DNA of 64,000 nucleotides from Xenorhabdus szentirmaii DSM 16338 (GTDB lineage Bacteria; Pseudomonadota; Gammaproteobacteria; Enterobacterales; Enterobacteriaceae): NCBI RefSeq assembly GCF_002632585.1, contig NZ_NIBV01000001.1, positions 1,306,897 to 1,370,896 of the forward strand, read 5' to 3'. Shown piece by piece: positions 45,049 to 55,644 of this stretch (position 1 is its first letter; each line of letters starts with the position of its first letter). The notes under the pieces were generated by a model. It saw only the letters and a program-made list of their open reading frames with translations, ran no database searches and was not told where the DNA came from. The position numbers and the translations under genes were made by a program.

Positions 45049-45092
45049 TTTCAAGATGCAGCCAATAAGGCCGCATCTTGAAAGACAGCAGG
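45049..45092. repeat. partial MITE-like repeat ends
   Basis: TTTCAAGATGC at 45049-45059 and GCATCTTGAAA at 45073-45083 are inverted copies only 13 bases apart, followed by GACAGCAGGCATA. The same ends flank the element at 8806-9017 (TTTCAAGATGCG and CTTGAAAGACGACAGGTATA). This looks like an element that has lost its interior, and it marks the break in the MFS gene. Confidence 0.65.
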
Positions 45093-45102
45093 CATACCGC
45101 AA

Positions 45103-45456
45103 TTACAACGTAAATACCCCAATAACAGCAACAACACTCAAAATAGCCGCCGCACCATAAAATACCCACTTACTGGCAGGGATATGAACTTGCAGATCGT
45201 GCATCCCGTGGTGGATGCGGTGCAATCCACACCATAATGGCAGGCTTATCATCAACAACAAAAAGATGCGGCCGACAAAACTTTGGCAGAATGTCAAAAT
45301 CCGCTCATAAGAAAGCGCTTCTGGTGCCAGACCGAGCGGCAGCAAAATTCCCAGCAACAAAATAATGGCAGGGCCAACAATGGCGCTCCACATGCCACCG
45401 GCACCAAACAGCCCCCAGAAAATTGGTTCGTCGGAACGTTTAGGTACTTGATTCAT
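45103..45456 (-). CDS. frdD: fumarate reductase membrane subunit D
   Basis: FrdD anchors fumarate reductase and helps bind menaquinol. I use the ATG at 45454-45456 ([11 protein letters not shown]), giving 117 residues with three membrane helices; the frame extends upstream into frdC. The [10 protein letters not shown] segment is typical. It is last in frdABCD and ends near the repeat at 45049. Confidence 0.95.
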   Translation of the reverse strand: MNQVPKRSDEPIFWGLFGAGGMWSAIVGPAIILLLGILLPLGLAPEALSYERILTFCQSFVGRIFLLLMISLPLWCGLHRIHHGMHDLQVHIPASKWVFYGAAAILSVVAVIGVFTL

Positions 45457-45473
45457 CAGATCCTCCTTGGGGG

Positions 45474-45869
45474 TTATAGACATAGTGCAACGCCGAGAAT
45501 CGCGGCAGTCGCGATAATTGTGACAGCCCACAATAGCTTGATAATTGGCCCGGGTGCCATTTTTTCATTTTTGACAATGATATTGAGTGCTTTGGGTGCC
45601 AGTTCAAACCAAGTTTTCGTGTGCAGCAAAGCCGCCAGCAGGGTAATGATATTTATCAGCAGTACAGCCGGGTTTTGCAGGAAAGAGACAAAACCCGCCC
45701 AGCTTTCAGGGCCATTTTTCAGGGCAAACAGACCGTAAAGTACCAGCAGGCTGAACCACACCGTCGGAACAGATGTCCCTTCACGCAGCATATAAAAGCG
45801 ATAAAAACCCAGTTTACGCCACCAATTGGTTTCCATGCCGCGCACATAGGGTTTGCGTTTGGTTGTCAT
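45474..45869 (-). CDS. frdC: fumarate reductase membrane subunit C
   Basis: The 131-residue anchor subunit starts [20 protein letters not shown] and has three hydrophobic helices. The length equals that of E. coli FrdC. It lies 14 bases after frdB and 17 before frdD. Confidence 0.95.
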   Translation of the reverse strand: MTTKRKPYVRGMETNWWRKLGFYRFYMLREGTSVPTVWFSLLVLYGLFALKNGPESWAGFVSFLQNPAVLLINIITLLAALLHTKTWFELAPKALNIIVKNEKMAPGPIIKLLWAVTIIATAAILGVALCL

Positions 45870-45883
45870 TGATTTTTCCTCCC

Positions 45884-46618
45884 TTATTGTGGTTTCAGCA
45901 TAGAGATAAGGAAATCTTTGGCGCTTTCAGCTTTGCTTTGCTGGATGGCACCGGCCGGGTCAACATGTTTCGGGCAGACTTCAGAGCAATAACCCACGAA
46001 AGTACAAGACCAAACCCCGTTATCGCTGTTGATTTGTGGCATACGCTCTTTCTTGCCATTATCGCGGTTATCAAGGTTGTAACGATGTGCCAGAGTGATC
46101 GCTGCAGGCCCGATGAATTCAGGATTCAGGCCAAATTGGGGGCAAGCGGCATAACAGAGGCCACAATTGATACACCCCGAGAATTGATGATATTTCGCCA
46201 TTTGGGCAGGGGTCTGCACGTTCGGGCCATCAACCGGTTTGCGATCATTGCCGATGATGTAAGGCTTGATGGCTTCCAGGCTCTCAATGAAGTGCGTCAT
46301 GTCGACAACCAAATCCCGTTCAATCGGGAAATTGCCCAGCGCTTCAACTTTCATGCCTTGTGGATATTCCCGCAGAAAGGTTTTACAGGCCAGTTTAGGG
46401 ACGCGGTTCACCATCATGCCGCAGGAGCCACAGATAGCCATTCGGCACGACCAGCGGTAAGAAAGATCAGGCGCCAAGTTATCCTTAATGTAGCCCAATG
46501 CATCCAACAGTGAAGTTTGCTCATCGTAAGGAACTTCATAAGTGGTGAAATAAGGCTCACTATCCACTTCGGGGTTATAGCGCATGACTTCCATTTTCAG
46601 GTTTTTCATCTCAGTCAT
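45884..46618 (-). CDS. frdB: fumarate reductase iron-sulfur subunit B
   Basis: FrdB passes electrons from the quinol site to FrdA through three clusters. From ATG 46618 the protein has 244 residues. The ligands for the 2Fe-2S cluster are in [10 protein letters not shown] and the ferredoxin-type clusters in [12 protein letters not shown] and CPKHVDP. It overlaps frdA by eight bases. Confidence 0.96.
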   Translation of the reverse strand: MTEMKNLKMEVMRYNPEVDSEPYFTTYEVPYDEQTSLLDALGYIKDNLAPDLSYRWSCRMAICGSCGMMVNRVPKLACKTFLREYPQGMKVEALGNFPIERDLVVDMTHFIESLEAIKPYIIGNDRKPVDGPNVQTPAQMAKYHQFSGCINCGLCYAACPQFGLNPEFIGPAAITLAHRYNLDNRDNGKKERMPQINSDNGVWSCTFVGYCSEVCPKHVDPAGAIQQSKAESAKDFLISMLKPQ

Positions 46619-48407
46619 TCGCTTTCTCCTTCTGTTTTTTCTCTTGCGCTGCCGCTTCACCGCCGTATACGCGCTTCGCTGGTTGAGATTTAGTGATCTT
46701 CACATCACTGTATTCCAGACGGGGGGCACCTTCAGGCGTGTAAAAAGCCAGTGTATGCTTCAAGAAATTCTCATCGTCACGTTCGGTACAACCTTCATCA
46801 AGGCGCTGGTGGGCACCACGTGATTCTCTGCGGTTGAGCGCTGAATGGGCCATACACTCAGCAACATCCAAACCAAAGCCCAGCTCAATAGTGTAAAGCA
46901 GGTCAGTATTGAATACACTGGAGCGGTCGCTGATTCCGATATGTTTGAAGCGTTCTTTTAATTCGGCAATTTTGTCGATGGTTTTCTGCATCAGTTCTGG
47001 TGTACGGTAAATACCGCAGCCTTCTTCCATGGACGTTCCCAGCTCATCACGGATTTTGGCCCAGCTTTCACCGCCTTTCTGGTTCAAGAGATTATTGAGC
47101 TTCTCCTCGATATCGCGGGTTTGGGCATTCAGGGTGCTATCATTGGCAGGGGTAGCTTCCTGAATATGCCTGACGGCTTCTTCACCCGCCAGACGACCAA
47201 AGACAACCAGCTCTGCCAGAGAGTTGGAACCGAGGCGATTTGCGCCATGCAGTCCGACAGAAGAACATTCCCCGATAGCGAATAACCCTTTGATGCGAGT
47301 TTCACATTGCTGATCGGTTTCGATTCCGCCCATGGTGTAATGTGCGGTCGGACGGACGGGAATGGGTTCTTTGACAGGATCAACTCCCACATAGGCTTTT
47401 GCCAGCTCACAAATAAAGGGCAGGCGTTCGAGGAGTTTTTTCTCGCCCAAATGACGTAAATCCAGATGCACAACATCACCCCGTGGGGTGGCGATGGTAC
47501 GTCCGGCGCGCCATTCATGCCAGAAAGCCTGAGAAACTTTATCGCGTGGGCCTAATTCCATGTATTTGTTTTCAGGGTGTCCGAGAGGTGTTTCTGGCCC
47601 TAAGCCATAATCTTGCAGATAGCGATAGCCATCTTTATTCACCAAAATACCGCCTTCACCGCGGCAGCCTTCAGTCATCAAAATACCGGAGCCGGGAAGA
47701 CCGGTTGGGTGATATTGCACAAATTCCATATCACGCAATGGTACACCGTGGCGGAATGCCATGCCCATTCCATCACCGGTGACAATACCACCGTTGGTAT
47801 TGTAACGATAGACACGCCCGGCACCGCCGGTGGCCATAATCACGGCATTGGCACGGATCTGAACTTTCGTTCCTTCCATCATATTCAATGCCACCAAACC
47901 ACGGGCTTGCCCTTCATCAACTAAAATATCGAGCACAAAATGTTCATCAAAACGCTGGATCTGGGGGTATTTCAGGGAAGTCTGGAACAATGTATGCAGC
48001 ATATGAAAGCCGGTCTTATCCGCGGCAAACCAGGTGCGTTCAATTTTCATGCCTCCAAAACGACGGACATTGATGGAACCATCTTCTTTGCGGCTCCATG
48101 GGCAACCCCATTGTTCCAGTTGGATCATTTCGGTCGGGCAATGCTTGACGAAATACTCAACCACATCTTGTTCACACAGCCAGTCCCCGCCAGACACGGT
48201 ATCGTTAAAGTGAAAATCATAAGAATCTTGGGACTGGGTGACTGCGGCTGATCCGCCTTCTGCGGCCACAGTGTGGCTGCGCATAGGATACACTTTTGAG
48301 ATCAAAGCAATCTTGAGCTGGGGATTAGCTTCAGCAGCAGCAATGGCTGCTCGTAGCCCTGCGCCACCAGCTCCGATAATCGCTAGGTCGACATTGATGG
48401 TTTGCAC
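46611..48407 (-). CDS. frdA: fumarate reductase flavoprotein subunit A
   Basis: FrdA reduces fumarate to succinate in anaerobic respiration. The 598-residue protein has the FAD fold at the N-terminus ([16 protein letters not shown]), the covalent flavin histidine in [11 protein letters not shown], and the catalytic region [11 protein letters not shown]. It is first in frdABCD. In E. coli the divergent neighbour is epmA; here three extra genes lie between. Confidence 0.97.
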   Translation of the reverse strand: MQTINVDLAIIGAGGAGLRAAIAAAEANPQLKIALISKVYPMRSHTVAAEGGSAAVTQSQDSYDFHFNDTVSGGDWLCEQDVVEYFVKHCPTEMIQLEQWGCPWSRKEDGSINVRRFGGMKIERTWFAADKTGFHMLHTLFQTSLKYPQIQRFDEHFVLDILVDEGQARGLVALNMMEGTKVQIRANAVIMATGGAGRVYRYNTNGGIVTGDGMGMAFRHGVPLRDMEFVQYHPTGLPGSGILMTEGCRGEGGILVNKDGYRYLQDYGLGPETPLGHPENKYMELGPRDKVSQAFWHEWRAGRTIATPRGDVVHLDLRHLGEKKLLERLPFICELAKAYVGVDPVKEPIPVRPTAHYTMGGIETDQQCETRIKGLFAIGECSSVGLHGANRLGSNSLAELVVFGRLAGEEAVRHIQEATPANDSTLNAQTRDIEEKLNNLLNQKGGESWAKIRDELGTSMEEGCGIYRTPELMQKTIDKIAELKERFKHIGISDRSSVFNTDLLYTIELGFGLDVAECMAHSALNRRESRGAHQRLDEGCTERDDENFLKHTLAFYTPEGAPRLEYSDVKITKSQPAKRVYGGEAAAQEKKQKEKAND

Positions 48408-49104
48408 TGCGCTTCTCCGTTGTTCAAGTGAGGATAAAAAAATAAATAAAAATAAAATGTTAAGTTGACTATCTCTTACTGGTTATATTGTTTCATTGTA
48501 GCTAATAATATGGCGGTTAAATTTGATCTGAATGTGGGTTTTGTAGGGTTTTGCTGGTAAAAGTTGATCTGAGGCATGTTTTTATGTATTTCACCTTTTG
48601 AGTGAAAAGTTACTTATCAAATTTTTTAATGTAAAATGCAAACATATTATTGTGATTAATGGACGTGATGTTATTGGAGCAAACATCCACAATTAATATA
48701 AAATTTAAGGTACTTATTAAATTAATAATGTCATATACCTTTGTGATATGTTTAAGTTGAATATATTGCATGAATTTTTTTGAATAAATATATCAATATA
48801 TATAATAATGGTTTGATTTAATGGTTTTAATAGATGTTATTAATCAGGTGGTTGGGTTATTTTTGCGTGTAAAGACAACAAGAAAAATTATATATATTTT
48901 GATTATATGTTTGTTTTTTGATTAATGGCATTGGTGATTTTTTGATCTGCTTGATGTATGATTCCCCTAAAATAAATAAAGGGGGTTTTAAAAAAACATA
49001 TATTTTAAGATAATCATAAATAAATGTTTTTATATCTTTTTTATATAGCGTATTACCCACCATAAAAAATGATTAAAGTTTATTGTTATTTAACAGGTGA
49101 CTAT
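48408..49104. other. AT-rich region upstream of frdA and the tandem paralogues
   Basis: The part next to frdA should contain its anaerobic promoter. I see TTGAT half-sites (for example in AAATTTGATCTGAA near 48515) but no full TTGAT-N4-ATCAA FNR palindrome. The rest is extremely AT-rich, which suggests transferred DNA, and from 48981 it forms the first unit of a tandem duplication. No credible gene is present. Confidence 0.45.
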
Positions 49105-49446
49105 ATGAATATTAAAGATAAATCAGATTTAGTTGATACATCAAAATTGAATGACAAAAATGAAGTTGAAGTAACTTATAACAGTGTAAAAATTTACAGG
49201 TTGCAGATTTATCAGATTCAGGATCAGGCTAGGAATGATCAGATTAGGGTCACGCTTAATGATTCAAGACATGGGTATATTTTTTTTGAATTTAAGTATC
49301 CTTCTGAGCAGATGAGGGGACTTGCAACATATGCAGGGTTACTGGACTCTTTAGCCACAGGTAAATCAGTATCATTATTTGCCGATGCCTATCATGGTAC
49401 TCCCTTTGTTGGTTATATTTCAGGCGTTGACATCTATTATAAATAA
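49105..49446 (+). CDS. small protein of unknown function, paralogue 1
   Basis: I prefer the ATG at 49105 (ACAGGTGA ribosome-binding site), giving 113 residues, over an in-frame ATG at 49069. There is no signal peptide or membrane segment. The C-terminal half reads YAGLLDSLATGKSVSL and later VGYISGVDIYYK, a strand-rich pattern. It is almost identical to the next gene and distantly similar to the third. I do not recognise the family. Strong conservation between copies despite silent and missense changes suggests a selected protein. Confidence 0.7.
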   Translation: MNIKDKSDLVDTSKLNDKNEVEVTYNSVKIYRLQIYQIQDQARNDQIRVTLNDSRHGYIFFEFKYPSEQMRGLATYAGLLDSLATGKSVSLFADAYHGTPFVGYISGVDIYYK

Positions 49447-49566
49447 GAGGGTTTAAAAAAATATATATTAAGATAATCACAGATAAATATTTTTATATCT
49501 TTTTTATATAGCGTATTACCACCATAAAAAATGATTAAAGTTTATTGTTATTTAACAGGTGACTAT

Positions 49567-49902
49567 ATGAATATTAAAGATAAATCAGATTTAGTTGATA
49601 CATCAAAACTAAATGATAAAAATGAAGTTGAAGCAACTTATAGCAGTGTAAAAATTTACAGGTTGCAGATTTATCAGATTCAGGATCAGGCTAGAAATGA
49701 TCAGATTAGGGTCACTCTTAATGATTCAGTACATGGGTATATTTTTTTTGAATTTAAGTATCCTTCTGAGCAGATGAGGGGACTTGCAACATATGAAGGG
49801 TTACTGGACTCTTTAGCCACAGGTAAACCAGTATCATTATTTGCCGATGCCTATCAAGGTACTCCCTTCGTCGGCTATATTTCAGGCGTTGACATCTATT
49901 AG
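49567..49902 (+). CDS. small protein of unknown function, paralogue 2
   Basis: This 111-residue copy differs from paralogue 1 at about eight positions (for example T-to-A at VEATY, R-to-V at NDSVHG, and loss of the last two residues YK). The same ribosome-binding site and leader are retained. No signal peptide is seen. Function is unknown. Confidence 0.7.
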   Translation: MNIKDKSDLVDTSKLNDKNEVEATYSSVKIYRLQIYQIQDQARNDQIRVTLNDSVHGYIFFEFKYPSEQMRGLATYEGLLDSLATGKPVSLFADAYQGTPFVGYISGVDIY

Positions 49903-49944
49903 TTTTGAGTTCATAGCTCACTTATTTATTATAGGAATAATCAT

Positions 49945-50295
49945 ATGAACAATAATGATAAATCAATGTCAAATGATATGGCACAAAATAAGATTACAGT
50001 TCTTCGTAATGTAAAAATTAACCGACTTAGAACTGATTATTTAAATAATAATCTTTTTGTGGAAGTTACAAGTCCAGCATTCTCTGGAATGCGCGTATAT
50101 ATTTTGGCATATGCGGATTATAGTATAAGTGGAACTGGAATATATCTCGCATTATTGGAAGCGCTAAAAAATAGAAATAGGTATATTACGTCATTAAGAG
50201 TTGGAGGTAATCCACCTACACCTGCAGTAGGTTACATTTCAGGTATTATGATTGAGGTAAAAGGTACACCACCCGATCCACACCCTCCCTGGTGA
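49945..50295 (+). CDS. small protein of unknown function, diverged paralogue 3
   Basis: The 116-residue protein keeps the same layout: a charged start with DKS, a V-K-I-x-R-L strand near residue 25 matching VKIYRL in the other two, then YLALLEAL and VGYISGIMIEV near the end. It finishes with a proline-rich tail, PPDPHPPW. The ATG has a TAGGAATAA sequence upstream. It is clearly related to the two preceding genes but older. Function is unknown. Confidence 0.68.
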   Translation: MNNNDKSMSNDMAQNKITVLRNVKINRLRTDYLNNNLFVEVTSPAFSGMRVYILAYADYSISGTGIYLALLEALKNRNRYITSLRVGGNPPTPAVGYISGIMIEVKGTPPDPHPPW

Positions 50296-50716
50296 TCAAT
50301 ATCTTATTTGGGTTTAAGATGAGGTTAGCTTTTCTCTTGTTTATTACATCTATTATCTTTGATTCCAGATCGTACCTTTTGGTACTTGGGCACGGAGGCC
50401 CATGTTAATTAATGGAACTACGACGGAATTCTTACAGTCCCTCTATAAATATTAAATTAATCTAATTTTTATAATTCCTTTTTATTCTCATGCTGACATT
50501 TAATAATTTGTCTCTAACAAAATCAGAAAAATGTTTAACAAAACTTTATATTTTATGTCTTATGATTTTCCATATAGAGATAAAGGATACTCTGTCTACT
50601 TGCATTGCAGAAAATGGCAGGAGTGAATGCGTTCGCCCATTGAGTGTTGAAAATTTGTCTGGTGGCCTTGATACGGGTAAACTGCACGTTTTGTTTTATT
50701 TTGGAGTCGCAGGAAC
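50296..50716. other. intergenic region before epmA
   Basis: The left 200 bases are AT-rich and contain a small palindrome GTACCTTTTGGTAC near 50375, perhaps the end of the paralogue transcript. The right part, with a more balanced composition, should hold the epmA promoter. An open frame at 50490-50720 has no ribosome-binding site and runs into epmA, and I do not consider it a gene. Confidence 0.45.
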
Positions 50717-51694
50717 ATGAACGAAGTCGCGAATTGGCAGCCAAGTGCCCCTATCGCTAATTTATTGAAAAGGGCAGAAATTCTGGCAGAAATACGGCGC
50801 TTCTTCGCAGATCGTGGGGTGTTGGAGATTGAAACACCTGCGATGAGTCAGGCTACTGTCACCGACGTTCATCTGGTTCCTTTCCAGACTGAATTTGTCG
50901 GGCCGGGAGCGGCAGATGGCTTGACCTTGTACTTAATGACTAGCCCCGAATACCATATGAAGCGCTTATTGGCGGCGGGCAGTGGCTCCATCTATCAGAT
51001 GGGAAAAAGTTTCCGCAATGAAGAGGCGGGTCGCCATCACAACCCAGAGTTCACGATGCTGGAATGGTATCGCCCGCATTACGATATGTACCGCTTGATG
51101 AATGAAGTTGATGATCTGTTGCAACAAGTTTTGGATTGTGAAAGTGCCGAATCGCTTTCCTACCAACAAGCATTCATCCGTTATCTGAATACTGATCCGC
51201 TGACAGCCAGTAAAGAGAAATTGCGAGAAGTCGCGGCGAAACTCGATCTCAGTAATATCGCAGATCAAGAAGAGGATCGGGATACCCTGCTGCAATTGCT
51301 TTTTGTGATGGGCGTGGAACCGCAAATCGGCATTGAAAAACCGACGTTTATTTACCACTTTCCTGCTTCACAGGCGGCATTGGCCAAAATCAGCAAAGAA
51401 GATCACCGTGTTGCGGAACGTTTTGAAGTCTATTTTAAAGGCATGGAATTGGCGAACGGTTTTCATGAACTGACCGATAGCCACGAACAGCGTTTGCGTT
51501 TCGATCAGGACAACCGTAAACGTGAAGCCATGGGGCTGCCTGTTCAGCCAATAGATGAATACCTGCTGGAAGCACTTGCACACGGTCTGCCAGATTGTTC
51601 TGGTGTTGCACTCGGTGTGGATCGCCTGATTATGCTGGCACTGGGTGCTGAGCGGATTAGTGAGGTGATTGCATTTCCTGTGGGGATCTCGTAA
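50717..51694 (+). CDS. epmA: EF-P lysine ligase EpmA (PoxA/GenX)
   Basis: EpmA attaches beta-lysine to elongation factor P. The 325-residue protein is a class II lysyl-tRNA synthetase catalytic core without the anticodon-binding domain. Visible motifs are motif 2 ([24 protein letters not shown]), and [15 protein letters not shown] at the end as motif 3. Length equals E. coli EpmA. Confidence 0.96.
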   Translation: MNEVANWQPSAPIANLLKRAEILAEIRRFFADRGVLEIETPAMSQATVTDVHLVPFQTEFVGPGAADGLTLYLMTSPEYHMKRLLAAGSGSIYQMGKSFRNEEAGRHHNPEFTMLEWYRPHYDMYRLMNEVDDLLQQVLDCESAESLSYQQAFIRYLNTDPLTASKEKLREVAAKLDLSNIADQEEDRDTLLQLLFVMGVEPQIGIEKPTFIYHFPASQAALAKISKEDHRVAERFEVYFKGMELANGFHELTDSHEQRLRFDQDNRKREAMGLPVQPIDEYLLEALAHGLPDCSGVALGVDRLIMLALGAERISEVIAFPVGIS

Positions 51695-51702
51695 TGATGA
51701 TC

Positions 51703-51723
51703 AGGGCAGCTTTGGGCTGCCCT
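51703..51723. terminator. bidirectional terminator between epmA and glpQ
   Basis: AGGGCAGC at 51703-51710 pairs with GCTGCCCT at 51716-51723 around a five-base loop, between convergent genes. Confidence 0.65.
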
Positions 51724-51739
51724 TGACAATGCTTTCTGA

Positions 51740-52816
51740 TTATTTGTGTTCGTGCTGTTTTTCCAAAAATTTCACCGCTAAATCAGGGAAATCAGTGAAT
51801 GCACCGTCGACATTGGCTTTGTCGAAAACGATATCAAACAACTGATTGCCGCTGGCGGCATATTTTGGCAATTGGTCGATGCGGATAGTATAAGGGTGGA
51901 CGACCAGATGGCTGGCGTGCGCCTCTTTGACCATCCCGGTTAATTTGATGTTGTTTGGCGTTGAGTTACCGTCGATAAGCATGTGGTAATCAGGGCCAAT
52001 CCCATCGGCATATTTTGCCACTTCTTTCATGGCTCCCGGTTTAAACATCCACTCATAGCTATAGTTTTGCCAAGTGCCATCAGGTTTTTGTTCGTAAGTT
52101 TCATTCCAGTCAGTATAGGCGATAAGCTGAACCAGTTTCAGATCCATGCCCAGTTTTGGCTCCAGCTCATTTTTGATGCGTTTCAGCTCATTGGCATCAA
52201 AGCATTGCAAATAAACGTTATCGCTTTTTTTGGTATAGCCATATTGTTTCAGAACTTCCAGCACCTTGGTGGTGATATCCTTGCCTTCCTGACGATGGAA
52301 CCATGGTGCTTTTATTTCAGGGTAGATACCAATATTCTTGCCGGTTGATTTATTCAGACCCTGAATAAACTCCAATTCTTCCTGAAAAGTATGGATGTGG
52401 AAGTCAGATTTTCCCATCGGAAAACGGTTGGGATAGCTTTGGATTTTTTTGCCATCCTGAATGTCAAAACCTTCGGTGAATTTCAATGACCTGATTTCTG
52501 GCAGGGTAAAGTCGATGGCGTAATAGCGGCCGTCAGCGCGGGCACGATCAGGAAAACGCTCTGCGACATCCGTTACGCGGTCAAGATAATGGTCGTGCAG
52601 TACGATAAGTTCATTATCTTTGGTCATAACCAGATCTTGTTCCAGATAATCAGCACCCTGAGCATAAGCCATGGCTTTGGCTGGCAATGTGTGTTCAGGT
52701 AAATAGCCACTGGCACCACGGTGTGCGATGACAATTTTATCTGCTGCATGTGCAATGCCTGATATTGACGATGCCAACAGAATGCCAGCCATAATTGTCT
52801 TGATCGGGGTTTGCAT
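51740..52816 (-). CDS. glpQ: periplasmic glycerophosphodiester phosphodiesterase GlpQ
   Basis: GlpQ hydrolyses glycerophosphodiesters in the periplasm to glycerol 3-phosphate, the substrate of GlpT. The 358-residue protein has a signal peptide ending at AHA and the catalytic HRGASGYLPEHTLPA with the Glu/Asp metal ligands in LEQDLVMTKD and the second histidine in VLHDHYLD. Unlike E. coli, about 500 bases separate it from glpT, so it may have its own promoter. Confidence 0.96.
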   Translation of the reverse strand: MQTPIKTIMAGILLASSISGIAHAADKIVIAHRGASGYLPEHTLPAKAMAYAQGADYLEQDLVMTKDNELIVLHDHYLDRVTDVAERFPDRARADGRYYAIDFTLPEIRSLKFTEGFDIQDGKKIQSYPNRFPMGKSDFHIHTFQEELEFIQGLNKSTGKNIGIYPEIKAPWFHRQEGKDITTKVLEVLKQYGYTKKSDNVYLQCFDANELKRIKNELEPKLGMDLKLVQLIAYTDWNETYEQKPDGTWQNYSYEWMFKPGAMKEVAKYADGIGPDYHMLIDGNSTPNNIKLTGMVKEAHASHLVVHPYTIRIDQLPKYAASGNQLFDIVFDKANVDGAFTDFPDLAVKFLEKQHEHK

Positions 52817-53324
52817 CAGGATTCTCCATTATTTTTTAATAAAAATCTTAAACAAAAATGATGTTATGTTTTGCATGGTCGACTTTTTGTCAACAGCCAA
52901 AAAAATAGATTAATCACTCAGTTCGCTTTTTATAGAAAATAATTTCATAACACAATCAGTGATATTGATTTTACCCGTATCATGTCACAGTTTTATGACA
53001 GAAAAATTTTCTTTTTCGTACAGTTTATTTTTCGTTTTTGTTTTTTTATGGTCAATTAACCAGAGTGATAAGATTAGAAACGAATTATTTATTCCTAATT
53101 TAATTGTGGTTAATAAGAACAGCTTATATGAATGACAATAAATTGGATAAGACTTTAATATCTTTGATATCAATGGCAAATAGGATATTGGTATATGGAT
53201 GAGTGGGAAATTTTTCAGGATGATTGCGTTATTCAATAAGTTAAGACGTTCGATTATTAAAATCGCAGCATAACCTTATTGATTATGCTGCGATTACCAT
53301 AACGCTTAATCCGTGTTGAGCATG
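52817..53324. other. spacer between glpT and glpQ
   Basis: This is AT-rich sequence with the glpT terminator at 53261-53295. The part before glpQ probably contains a separate glpQ promoter. A frame at 52985-53236 has low-complexity composition and no ribosome-binding site. Confidence 0.5.
53261..53295 (-). terminator. terminator after glpT
   Basis: AATCGCAGCATAA at 53261-53273 pairs perfectly with TTATGCTGCGATT at 53283-53295. On the minus strand the stem is followed by TTTTAAT. Confidence 0.85.
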
Positions 53325-54680
53325 TTACTTCACGAGTGCGTTGGACATTTCTTCTTTATGTTTTTTCTCACCGAACATAACGATTGCCAACAGCAGAATA
53401 GAAAGAACACAACCAGAAATCATGACAATAAAGCCGCCATTCCAGCCTACGAGGTCAACGGTGAAACCAACGATGGCACCGGCCGACACTGAACCACCCA
53501 AATAACCAAACAAACCAGTAAAACCAGCGGCGGTTCCTGCTGCTTTTTTAGGTGCCAGTTCAAGAGCATGCAAACCAATTAACATTACCGGACCATAAAT
53601 CAGGAAACCGATAATAATCATGCAGGCCATGTCAATAATTGGGTTGCCTGCTGGGTTCAACCAAAATACGACAGTGGCGATAGTCACTAATATCATAAAG
53701 AAGACACCAGTTGCGCCACGGTTGCCGTTAAACACTTTGTCAGACATCCAACCACACAGCAGAGTACCTGGTATGCCTGCGTATTCGTATAAGAAATAGG
53801 CCCAAGCATATGACTTCACGTCAAAATGCTTCACTTCTTGTAGATAAGTCGGTGACCAATCAAGAATGCCGTAACGCAGCAAGTAGACGAATATGTTGGC
53901 AAATGCGATCAACCACAGCAATTTATTAGGTAGAACATACTGCATGAAAATTTCTTTTGCAGTCAGCTCTTTTTCATCTTTTTCCGTATAATCAGTTGGA
54001 TAATCGTTTTTATATTCTTCGATAGTAGGTAAACCACAGGATTGTGGTGTATCACGCATCAAAGCAAAGACTATCAGGGCGACTAAAATAGCTGCTAATG
54101 CAGGCATATATAGTGCGGCTTTCCAGTCATTGAACCAAGCCATACCCAGTAGGAACAGCAATGGAGGTAAGCCACCTCCGACGTTATGGGCGCAGTTCCA
54201 GACAGATACTATCTTGCCACGCTCTTTTTGCGACCACCAGTGAACCATGGTGCGCCCACAAGGAGGCCAACCCATACCCTGGAACCAGCCACAGAGGAAT
54301 AGCAGGACAAACATGACTGCGATGCTGGAAGTTGCCCACGGAACGAAACCCATAAACAGCATAACGGCTGCGGCCAGTATCAGACCCGCAGGTAAGAAAT
54401 ATCTTGGGTTTGAACGGTCTGAAACGGAACCCATAATGAATTTTGAGAATCCGTATGCAATTGAAATCGCTGACAGTGCTGTGCCGAGTTCGCCTTTGGT
54501 AAAACCTTGCTCTATTAAGTAGGGCATTGCCAAGGTAAAGTTTTTCCTTACCAGATAATAGGCAGCATAACCAAAGAAAATCCCCATAAAAATTTGCCAG
54601 CGTAGGCGCTGATAGAGTGGATCTATCTGTTGATCTGCTACCCGGGCTTTATGAGGCGCTGGTTTAAAAATACTTAACAT
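53325..54680 (-). CDS. glpT: glycerol-3-phosphate:phosphate antiporter GlpT
   Basis: GlpT imports glycerol 3-phosphate in exchange for phosphate. From ATG 54680 (GGAG upstream) the protein has 451 residues and twelve hydrophobic helices of the MFS organophosphate family. It includes the N-terminal arginine-containing helix [15 protein letters not shown] and [14 protein letters not shown]. The earlier in-frame ATG at 54719 has no ribosome-binding site. Confidence 0.96.
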   Translation of the reverse strand: MLSIFKPAPHKARVADQQIDPLYQRLRWQIFMGIFFGYAAYYLVRKNFTLAMPYLIEQGFTKGELGTALSAISIAYGFSKFIMGSVSDRSNPRYFLPAGLILAAAVMLFMGFVPWATSSIAVMFVLLFLCGWFQGMGWPPCGRTMVHWWSQKERGKIVSVWNCAHNVGGGLPPLLFLLGMAWFNDWKAALYMPALAAILVALIVFALMRDTPQSCGLPTIEEYKNDYPTDYTEKDEKELTAKEIFMQYVLPNKLLWLIAFANIFVYLLRYGILDWSPTYLQEVKHFDVKSYAWAYFLYEYAGIPGTLLCGWMSDKVFNGNRGATGVFFMILVTIATVVFWLNPAGNPIIDMACMIIIGFLIYGPVMLIGLHALELAPKKAAGTAAGFTGLFGYLGGSVSAGAIVGFTVDLVGWNGGFIVMISGCVLSILLLAIVMFGEKKHKEEMSNALVK

Positions 54681-55644
54681 GTTTGTCTCCACACGACTTT
54701 TGTATGAGCACTTTATCACTGTTGAACAGCGATGTTATTAAACGAAACATTTATACTAATTATTTTCCATATCGAAGATAATATTAGCTAAAACAATCTT
54801 ATATAATTGTGAGGTATCGCTAACACATGGGGATAATTTCGTGAAAATGTGATTTTGAGCGATTTATTTTCTTTTTTAAATACAAATTTTTTGCATTATT
54901 GTGATGAGAGTCACAATAAACAGCTTTATTTTTTATTTTTGTCTATTTTAAGTTCGTTTTTTTTCTTTATCGCACAAAGGCCTATTATTATTAAGGGAAT
55001 TATTTAGTGTGCAGTATAAGCATCAATTTTTCTAAATATATTTCAAAGAGATATAACACTGTATAAATTTAATTTAATAAACTAATGTGGCTGTTATTTT
55101 CACGTCTTAACAAATATTGTTGTTTATCGGATACTATAAATCGAATAATATCTTTATTTGTCTATTGTGATTCTTTTTTATTTACATGTTTTGCGTTTTT
55201 TATGCATAGGATTACAAATAAAGAGTTTGAAATTTAAATTCAAAATAATGGATATTACTACAAATAGTTACTCATGCTTGTGGTCGTAGTTTCCGTACAA
55301 TGCTTGGTAACTGTTTTTTCAGTAAATTATAACAATATCAGTACATTGGGTGGTGTGATTCAGGCGGTATAGGCGTAATACGGTCTGCTTCACGACAAAT
55401 AACCATCCTTATATAAGTTGATTTTAAAATTGATAAAAGATTACAAAATAATACTAATTAATATATTCATTAAATTATAAATATTTTTTTTATTTTATTT
55501 TTTTACGATTCAGTTAACGTCAACACGAGGTGTTTATAAATACTGAGTGTAGGCCAACGCTGAAAGATAAAGACTACCAGCACAGATGCTCCATTCATCA
55601 TAAAAAGTGATGAGTCCGGTGGAGCTCAGAATGAGAACATCATT
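54681..55644. other. divergent intergenic region glpT / A-T-R synthetase
   Basis: Nearly 1 kb of AT-rich DNA contains no credible gene. It holds the CRP site listed separately and the promoters of both neighbours. The long, AT-rich leader before the synthetase is typical of silenced secondary-metabolism genes (inference). Confidence 0.5.
54900..54915. promoter_or_regulatory. CRP-binding site upstream of glpT
   Basis: TGTGATGAGAGTCACA has both CRP half-sites, TGTGA and TCACA, with the right six-base spacer. It lies about 220 bases upstream of the glpT start. cAMP-CRP control of glpT is known in E. coli. Confidence 0.8.

Larger units (their letters stand above)
48981..49902 (+). repeat. tandem duplication of about 460 bases
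   Basis: Unit 1 (about 48981-49445) and unit 2 (about 49446-49902) are nearly identical, including upstream sequence GCGTATTAC..CACCATAAAAAATG and the whole coding region. Equivalent start codons are 462 bases apart. Differences are scattered single changes and one-base indels upstream, indicating a recent duplication. Confidence 0.92.

Noticed and set aside
48981..49902. CRISPR-like or short tandem repeat array
   Set aside because: There are only two units of about 460 bases, each containing a whole gene; it is a gene duplication.
50490..50720. 76-codon frame before epmA
   Set aside because: There is no ribosome-binding site, it overlaps the epmA start and shows no recognisable protein features.
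52985..53236. 83-codon minus-strand frame between glpT and glpQ
   Set aside because: The composition is low-complexity and AT-driven, with no start signal; it is spacer DNA.
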